Assembly: GCA_022605425.2 (NCBI GenBank)
Contig: JAKIMF020000004.1
Span: 369,501-433,500, forward strand
DNA: 64,000 nucleotides
Direction: 5' to 3'
DNA from: Hamiltosporidium tvaerminnensis
Lineage: Eukaryota > Microsporidia > Dubosqiidae
The stretch's first letter is position 1; every line of letters starts with the position of its first letter. The notes beneath the pieces were generated by a model. The model saw nothing but the letters and a program-made list of their open reading frames with translations, was not told the origin of the DNA and made no database searches. Of this stretch, positions 57,259-64,000 are shown piece after piece. The position numbers and the translations under genes were made by a program.

Positions 57259-57545
57259 CTATATTGGTTCTATGCAGCGGCTTGAAATGTTTTTCAGTAC
57301 CTTATATAGTATATTTATTTCATTCAAACATTCTTGGCACTTTAGCTTTGTAGAAGCCTTGGCTTCCCTTGGTAATACGCCTATTCGTCTTTTTCCATGG
57401 ATTAGTTTACTTTTTCGGGTTTCATAACAAGGTGAATTCAAAGGGTGGGTTGTTAGACCTACGCCCAACCTCAATCTGGAACACCAGTCCCTTTTAGTCG
57501 CCTCTTACGACAAGCAGGGTTTACTCCAGACATGATGGGTTAGTA
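57259..57545 (-). mobile_element. GC-richer fragment of an unidentified transposable element
   Basis: A block of about 280 bp stands out by composition. Its minus strand carries CTGCTTGTCGTAAGAGGCGA, GGGACTGGTGTTCCAGATTG and a 71-codon open frame (57474-57259) containing KRRIGVLPREAKASTKL. From memory, the CGTAAGAGGCGACTAAAAGGG word occurs in repeats of many arthropod genomes, but I cannot name the family. It abuts the old repeat A copy. Probably a truncated insertion, perhaps of host origin. Confidence 0.5.
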
Positions 57546-59522
57546 TATTTATTTAGTCAGTCAAATTCGAATTTCAAATCTATAAAATTGACAATATTTG
57601 CGGGAAGAAAATTGATGCTTTTTTATGTTTCCCCACAGATTATCTCGATTTTTGTAAAAACACCAATTCAAACTTTAATTCTAGGAAAATCATTTTTTTG
57701 TGACCTACCCTAAAGATTAAAAAGAGAAGTGAGCTTATAAAAATTTTTCTGAGAATAAAGTATTCATAAAAACATTAATTATAATTGAATTGGAAAATAA
57801 CTCTGATTCTAAGGAGGAAAATTAGACGAAAAGAAAAAGGTTCGATAAACAAAAGCTTATTAAACATGATAGAAATAGGCCAATAATAAATTAAACGAAT
57901 TTTTTAGGTAATAACTCAACAAGTAAATCGTATGAACTACTATGTATCTAACTTCCATCCTAGCTAGCCGATTTCCTATGTAAACCAATTTAGTGCAATT
58001 TTTGGAAAATCAAATAAAATTACCCTGAACTAGAAGAGGTGAATGTATTACTTTGAAAAGATCAAAAAATACAGGGGCAAAAATAAACCGAAAATTTGAC
58101 AAAATTAAATAGATATACTTCTTGAATTTCATAAAAGCAGATAAAGAATATAAATCAGAAAATCAGTGATTATAAAGGATGTGAGGATAAATAAAATACA
58201 CCATGAAATAACAAAGCGTCAAACAAGTTAAAAAAAAGCTAAAAATGGATGTCACAAAGACATATAATAAAAAAGCAAGCTGTATATTAATATATAAAGT
58301 ATATGCATTCGCTCGAATTTTTAAAACTGGAAATATTTCGTGTTTTTGAGTAAACACAAGCCTCTAGATAGTAAAAACTCGAACCTTAGCCATATGAAAA
58401 GGAATTTTTCGGTTACACTCGGATTTCAAGTTTATTCCGTGTGAAAAAAAAGCTTCCAATTTGAAAACTCTAGAAAATCTGCTACTTTAAAGAAATTGTA
58501 TAGAATTTTGAGAGAGGAATATAGTAGGGATCAATATGAAGGTATTTACGCTAAATATTTATTCCGATTAATTATATATCTAAGTCTATAAAACTATATA
58601 TTGGTAAATACATTCAAGAATTCATTAATATATGTATTTGGAAATGAATTTCCTCATCTAAATAGAATAATATATGCAATCTAATAAATAACGATACTTT
58701 ATTAAGTTAAAAACATATTTGTTAGATTAACTCACTGACAAACTAGTATCTAAATATTACCTTGGAATAGTAAAGTTTTTAAAAGCTAGAAAACAGCAGT
58801 CAAAAAAATACGTTAGTCATAGTCATAGGTGTAATTTAAAAAACCAATTGAATAAATTAGAATGGCTATTTTTACAAAACGTAATCGATGATAATTTTCA
58901 TCTAAGAATATTTGTAAGGATAAAGGTATCTATTTGTTTGAAGCCCACAAAAAAATATTTGAAACTATTTATTTAAAAAAGAAAAAATCAGAAGGAACCT
59001 CAATCGCAGACAAGAAGTGGAAAATATAAAATAAAAAGCTTATTCAAGATGGGAAAACTTACGAAATTTCAATAGCTGCATTATACAAAACGAACAGTAA
59101 AACAATTGTATTAAGTATAATATTCGTTAGGTTATCGAACCTCATGTATTAATTTAAAGTCAAAAATAAAGATTACCATTAACCATATAGAAGAAGTCGT
59201 CCTTTAAATTCGACTTAATAAAACGAAAAGAATACCAGAAAACTAAGATTTAATGCATTTTTTCAAATCCTCTGAACAAATGCGTTTTTCGTTCTATCGA
59301 TCTTATAATATGCCATAATAAGATGTTCTATAAAATTTAAACCATTTTTTAAAGCCTTATATAGTAAAAAAAAATTTCAGATGAATAGTAACTTTAATCA
59401 TTAATTTATTAGACAGTAAAAAAAAATAATTGAAAAATAAAATCTTAATTGATTCTAGCGTTATAATAGGAATTTGAAATCGTTAATTTTATAAGATAAA
59501 TAAAAAATAAAGAAAGAAATGT
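57546..59522. other. AT-rich gene desert
   Basis: No gene or repeat recognised. The plus strand is A-rich here. Confidence 0.5.
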
Positions 59523-61143
59523 TTATTTTCTCATTAGCTTTTTAAACTCTGTTTCTAATAGTCGAAGAAATTTTTTAGAATTTATATCATGATTATAACA
59601 GTAATTTAAAACAAAGTGGAAAAGAGAAAAAGCATCAAGGCGCAGTTTTTGCAAATCTTGAATATTATCATTATCTTGATCCTTTCTTCTAAAAAGTTCT
59701 TTTGATCTTGTTATCAGTGAATTGTATTGTTTATCAACATACTTTGGCCTCACTGTAGTATTAAAAAATTGTAGCTTGGTATCAGAAAATATGCCTGAAT
59801 AGTATTCTATAATTTGTATAATAAAATTTTTTTCATTGAGTATTTTTTCTAATTCACTAGAGAAATTTTGTGAAAAGGTTTCGGTATTGAGGCAATTCCT
59901 ATCGAATGAGGCCGTAGAATTGTAAGCTCTGACTATTTTTTTAATTTCATTCGATTCAAACAAAAATCCAAGATCCGTTATGAAATCTATATCAAGGTTA
60001 GTAGATGATTTTAATTTACTGACAATTGAATTAACATTGCGTCTTTTAATCCCGATAGACATGATATTTAATATCTTAAGGTAATCATCGTTTAGATTCA
60101 ATCCAAAACTACAAACTACAAAGATTATTTCTATGATTGTATTTGAATTTTTGTCCAAAACATCGTTTAAGGTTTTATATATCGAATGATTCGATTTTTT
60201 AATTAATCTCAGGTTATCAGTATATAGTCTTTCTCTTGTTAATAACAGAATACTTTCGATGCTTTTCATTGCTAAAAATACGGAAATAAAGCATCTTTTT
60301 GAAACATCTATCGACTCAAGTCTTTCCTTAAAAAACCTTTTTAAAGAAATAAGAAATGTACTTCTGGCTATAATTTCATCATTTTTTGTAAATATACTTA
60401 TTTTATCGATTTCTTCTTCAAATATCATCCGAAATGAGGCACTTAAATTGGGTTGAGTTTCAATTAATTGTCGTTCAATAAAACAAATATTTTTAATAAA
60501 TTCTGTATAATTTGTTTCTGTATAATTTTTTCTGTATTTTGTTCAAAAAATACGTGAAGAAAATACTGATTATTTAAAAACATATGGATTTGTGGTAAAT
60601 CGGATTGAGAATCATCTTTAAAAGAAAGAACTGACATAAAAACACCCTGGAGGGTTTGATGAAGACTACTTTGCTTCCTAAATTCTTTCGGTAACGATAT
60701 TTTTTGAAACTAACGGCTTTTTTAAGGACTTTATGTATGACTGTTTATCCGTAGAATGATTGCAATGCCTTGGAACTCCAGTTGATGTTCCCATTAACTC
60801 TCCTGATTTAAGAAAGGCATTGACATTTGAATCAAATACATGTGCTGAAACCCCGGCATTTGTACCCTGTCGAAGAAGTATAAGATGATCGTTGATCTTC
60901 GTTGGGGTAAACTCCGTCTTTGATTTGAATGCCTAGAGGTTGCGGGGATCCACTTATGTTGCCACAACCTCTATCTCTAAATTGGGTGCCAGTTCTCCAA
61001 AATACCCGTGTAAAATATATTCGCTTAGCTTTACCTTTTTTTGATGTGTTTGTCAATTTTCTATTGTTTTGCGCGTCCTGAGAACAAAATAAAAACGACC
61101 ATAAAACAAAAAAAATAATTTTTTTGTACGAAGCAAGACCCAT
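59523..61143 (-). pseudogene. secreted protein gene, broken by frameshifts
   Basis: ATG at 61143, with CCCCC three bases upstream, opens a clear signal peptide (KKIIFFVLWSFLFCSQ). The first frame runs to 60832. A second frame, from about 60910 to 60690, reads DHLILLRQGTNAGVSAHVF and SGELMGTSTGVPRH. A third, about 60690 to 60460, reads PKEFRKQSSLHQTLQGVF and DLPQIHMFLNNQYFLHVFF. The fourth (about 60535-59523, over 301 codons) contains IERQLIETQPN and a long helical region ending KKFLRLLETEFKKLMRK. The pieces are collinear and overlap, so this is one gene of about 540 codons with three indels. The domain is unknown; the helical part resembles in style the pre-LRR region of the LRR proteins. No LRR is seen, so it may be a 3'-truncated relative. 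Confidence 0.7.
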
Positions 61144-62430
61144 AATGGGGGTAATTTTCTTCTTATTTTTTTATTTCTCGAAAAACCAAAAAAGGTATAT
61201 TATAATTTCTTATTTTGCAATTGGCATTTTTATTGTTTGGTTTGATCAAAATATATATTTTAATTGATGATAAAAAAAACGTATTTGAAATTATTCCAAA
61301 TTTAATAATTTGGTTTCATTAGAATTAATCTATCTAAAGAGATTATATTTTTATAATCTTAATATTTCGTAAAAAAATTATGTTATTAATTAGAAATTTT
61401 TTGTACCCAAAATAGAAAAATTAAAATCGAAAAAACGGAAAATTTTTTTTAATTTTTTATATAAAGTTCAACTTTAATACAATTTACAATAAAGTATATT
61501 ATATTGTTCTGGACTTCATTAATCTAATTTTTCTACTAATATTTGAAATGTATGTTCAAATGTTTAGAATATCTGTCTTATATATAGAAATTGACCAAGT
61601 ATTATTCCAAGTTTATATTCTCTTTGATAATTGAAATTATCTCATGTTAAAATTTAAAATTCTTCAGCAATCCAAATTCATTATTTAAAAATTCTTTTCC
61701 TAGTTCTAAATTTAGTTCTGTTATTAGTTATCGATCACTAAAAATCCTAGCGATATCTTATAAGTAAATATTATTTTCTTATTTTTTGCATATTTATAAT
61801 AACTTATTCAATTAAGTTATTCTTTTACAAAATTATCGCACTTTATATCAATTTTATTATTCCTAATCAATTGTTGAAAATTTGATTTATTGTAATTTAA
61901 TTTTTTTTGGACCCAATTTGGTTATATTAATTTCCTATTTTGGTCAGATGAACAACAACTTCGATTTTTATTTTCTCATATTTTATAAATCATGAAATAT
62001 CTGATTTTAATGGATTTAGCAGACAGATTATAATTAAAAAAAGAAAATATTGGAAGTTGTTTTATATACTACATTAAAAAGTCTTGAAATGAGTAATTAA
62101 ATGTTTTCAGACGTTTATTTGACTGTAAATGTTTAAAGTAACGAAATAAATAGCAAAAAAATTAAAGATCTACATTTTTTTAAGCTATGGTAAAAAAAAC
62201 CCAATGATAAAATATTGAATTTAAATTGTAAATGAGAAGTCATACAAATCTACTTATTTATCTCATAAAGTTAATCCATTACAATTTTATATGTTTTAAA
62301 CTCCTTCCTTAATATTACTCTTCGCTTTGTGTGTTTAACATACTTCAAAATACATGTGGGAACTGATTTTTTTGGTCTTCTATATACTAGAGGAATTTAT
62401 TTTTATTACATCTTTATTTTAAATTTATGG
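61144..62430. other. AT-rich intergenic
   Basis: Contains the CCCCC initiator of the broken secreted-protein gene at 61147-61151 (minus strand). Otherwise nothing recognised. Confidence 0.5.
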
Positions 62431-63145
62431 TGGACAGAGAATAACCACATAAAAAATCGTTTCGTTGGCTATGAGTATGCGAGATTGATATATGGAATTA
62501 TTGTTTGGATTTTTGGTGGGAATAAAACCACACTACATCTTCGGTTGTTCCATGGGAGTTGTTATGAGGAGGAGAGGTCTAAGAGATGGAGAAACTTTTT
62601 CTACAAATTTATTTGTAGTTTTTTATGTAACTAGATTGCAGACCACGGCTGAAAATGTAGGTAATTGGCATGTAAAAGCATGGCAACCTAGCCTTGTTCC
62701 CACTCGGGTTGAAGACTTTGCGCATGTGAGATATAAAAAACAAGTCCATTCAAATCCTGTAGAGCTAAGTAGCAGGTTATACCTTTTGGTGTGACATTGC
62801 ACTGTATAAGATGACCTAGGTAAGTCGCCGTGATATATCTTGGTCAAAATTTTATTTGGATCGGAATAGCGTAGGGTAAATAAGAAAGCTGCAAAATTTT
62901 GGGGAGCCTGAGGGCTTCGGCTTTCACTCAAACTCCATGTAACTAACCTGAACTTTTTTTTGGCAACTTCCTCGCTCATTAATTAGATTTTACACACTAT
63001 TTAGGCAAAAATCTTGAGATGTTGGTATCGTAAGGAGTACCGATGGAGTGTCAAGGGAACAATTATTTATGATAAACCCATAAATGCCTTGGTATCATAA
63101 AAACAAATAAAACGTGCCACTGTTTTAAAAAGTTTTGATATTCCT
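62431..63145 (+). repeat. dispersed repeat family A, copy 4
   Basis: TGGACAGAGAATAACCACAT to GTGCCACTGTTTTAAAAAG. More diverged than copies 1-3, especially in the second half, but collinear. Open frames at 62329-62634 and 62492-62794 are parts of the repeat. Confidence 0.85.
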
Positions 63146-63556
63146 ACAATAAAATGGAAATATTTTATTTTTATAAATTTTATTTCTGTATTTTCAAAGT
63201 AACCTATGAAATTAAACTGCTTTCATTCTTTGCTATTATTTTTATAAAAACACAAACAGGTAAATCTAAAGACGAATAATTATATTTTTGGTTTCTAATA
63301 CGATTTTATTCTAAATAAATATACTATAGGATCGTTTAATTACAAAAGCCCCAATTTCTTCCCGAAAATATATTTTTAAATCTTTAAGATTTTTTTTAAA
63401 CATAAGACATACTTAATATCAAGGGCATCATTACATATTTGCAGTGTCATCATCATTTTTTTCGTATCTCAAATATTATGAATAGATTTAAGCAGGTCCT
63501 TGTTGCAATATTAATTATAATTTATACAAGTTTTAAAAAATACTTTGTAATATCTT
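63146..63556. other. AT-rich intergenic
   Basis: Between repeat A copy 4 and the 12-bp minisatellite. Nothing recognised. Confidence 0.5.
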
Positions 63557-63773
63557 TTTGTATTTTAAATTTGTATTTTAAATTTTTAGTTTAAATTTGT
63601 ATTTTGTATTTGTAGTTGAAATTTGTAGTTGAAATTTGTATTTTAAATTTGTATTTTAAATTTTTAGTTTAAAACGGTATTTTGTATTTGTAGTTTAAAT
63701 CCGTAGTTGAAATTTGTATTTTAAATCCGTAGTTTAAATCCGCAGTTTAAATTTGTATTTTAAATTTGTATTT
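63557..63773. repeat. 12-bp minisatellite upstream of the SMC gene
   Basis: About 18 units of TTTGTATTTTAA and variants (TTTTTAGTTTAA, TTTGTAGTTGAA, TCCGTAGTTTAA). Variant units recur in blocks, suggesting higher-order duplication. It ends about 110 bp before the SMC start codon. Confidence 0.95.
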
Positions 63774-63876
63774 ACCTAAGATTTATTTATTAATTTTATT
63801 AACCATTTATTTCCTTCTGCCCATCTAAATATTTAATACAATATTTACAATTATTTCTAAAACCATTTATAGAAAA

Positions 63877-63879
63877 CCC
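63877..63879 (+). promoter_or_regulatory. CCC initiator-type signal before the SMC start
   Basis: GAAAACCCTTCA and then ATG 63884, the same arrangement as at 22575, 26033 and 46753. Confidence 0.6.
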
Positions 63880-63883
63880 TTCA

Positions 63884-64000
63884 ATGTATTTGAAAGAAAT
63901 AATTTTAGATGGATTTAAATGTTACGAAAAAAGAACAATAATTCCTGACCTACATGAATCTTTTAACGCTATTACTGGTATGAATGGTGCAGGTAAAAGT
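63884..64000 (+). CDS. SMC2: SMC-family ATPase, probably SMC2 (condensin), 5' end only
   Basis: 39 codons before the window ends. MYLKEIILDGFKCYEKRT followed by FNAITGMNGAGKS is the N-terminal ATP-binding segment of SMC proteins; GMNGAGKS is the Walker A motif (GxNGxGKS). MYxKxIxLxGFKxY with FNAITGxNGxGKS is typical of SMC2, the condensin subunit that compacts mitotic chromosomes. SMC3 normally has QIxIxGFKSY with NVIVGRNGSGKS, and SMC1 and SMC4 also differ. The rest of the protein, usually over 1100 aa, lies outside. The start is supported by the CCC tract four bases upstream. Confidence 0.88.
   Translation, partial: MYLKEIILDGFKCYEKRTIIPDLHESFNAITGMNGAGKS

Noticed and set aside
58360-58400. 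CTCGAACC word that could be a minus-strand tRNA T loop
   Set aside because: Flanking bases do not pair into a T stem, and no cloverleaf can be drawn.

Overview
The window reads as part of a large, sparse, very AT-rich microsporidian genome. Reasons: most of it is non-coding; the recognisable genes are intronless, short-spaced single ORFs of eukaryotic type (CPSF73-like endonuclease, WW-HECT ubiquitin ligase, EF-hand light chain, SMC ATPase, TMEM62-like phosphoesterase); there are several secreted leucine-rich-repeat (LRR) proteins of the lineage-expanded kind known from microsporidia; and several start codons are preceded within a few bases by a CCC tract, a promoter/initiator signal described for microsporidia. 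The genus is not resolved. piggyBac and site-specific-type LINE remnants suggest exchange with animal hosts.

Layout. 1-8.4 kb: almost gene-free, with three decayed ORF clusters. 8.37-11.34 kb: a complete-ended piggyBac element with a dead transposase. 12.0-14.4 kb (-): intact secreted LRR protein. 15-18.9 kb: dispersed repeats and tandem repeats. 19.0-22.5 kb (-): decayed LINE with reverse transcriptase motifs. 22.6-24.2 kb (+): membrane metallophosphoesterase. 24.5-26.0 kb: tandem repeats, including an AACACCC array. 26.0-28.1 kb (+): CPSF73-like nuclease. 28.8-29.1 kb: 3 x 82 bp tandem repeat. 29.6-31.7 kb (-): broken LRR gene. 32.1-32.9 kb: second LINE tail and repeat B. 34.1-34.5 kb (-): EF-hand protein with a repeat A copy inserted just upstream. 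38.2-38.8 kb (-): third LINE tail. 40.1-41.9 kb (+): HECT ligase. 46.8-47.3 kb (+): unknown protein. 48-49.7 kb: repeats. 50.4-52.9 kb (+): intact secreted LRR protein. 54.1-57.5 kb: repeats. 59.5-61.1 kb (-): broken gene for a secreted protein. 62.4-63.1 kb: repeat A. 63.9-64.0 kb (+): start of an SMC2-like gene preceded by a 12-bp minisatellite.

The genes do not form an operon or a defence island. Two themes stand out: conserved housekeeping genes (mRNA 3' end processing, ubiquitylation, chromosome structure, possibly myosin) set singly in desert, and a family of exported LRR/helical proteins of which two are intact and two are broken. The most useful new material is the set of unnamed repeats (family A about 720 bp, family B about 230-430 bp, sharing a head) and the shared LINE 3' tails. 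No tRNA, rRNA or CRISPR was found by eye.
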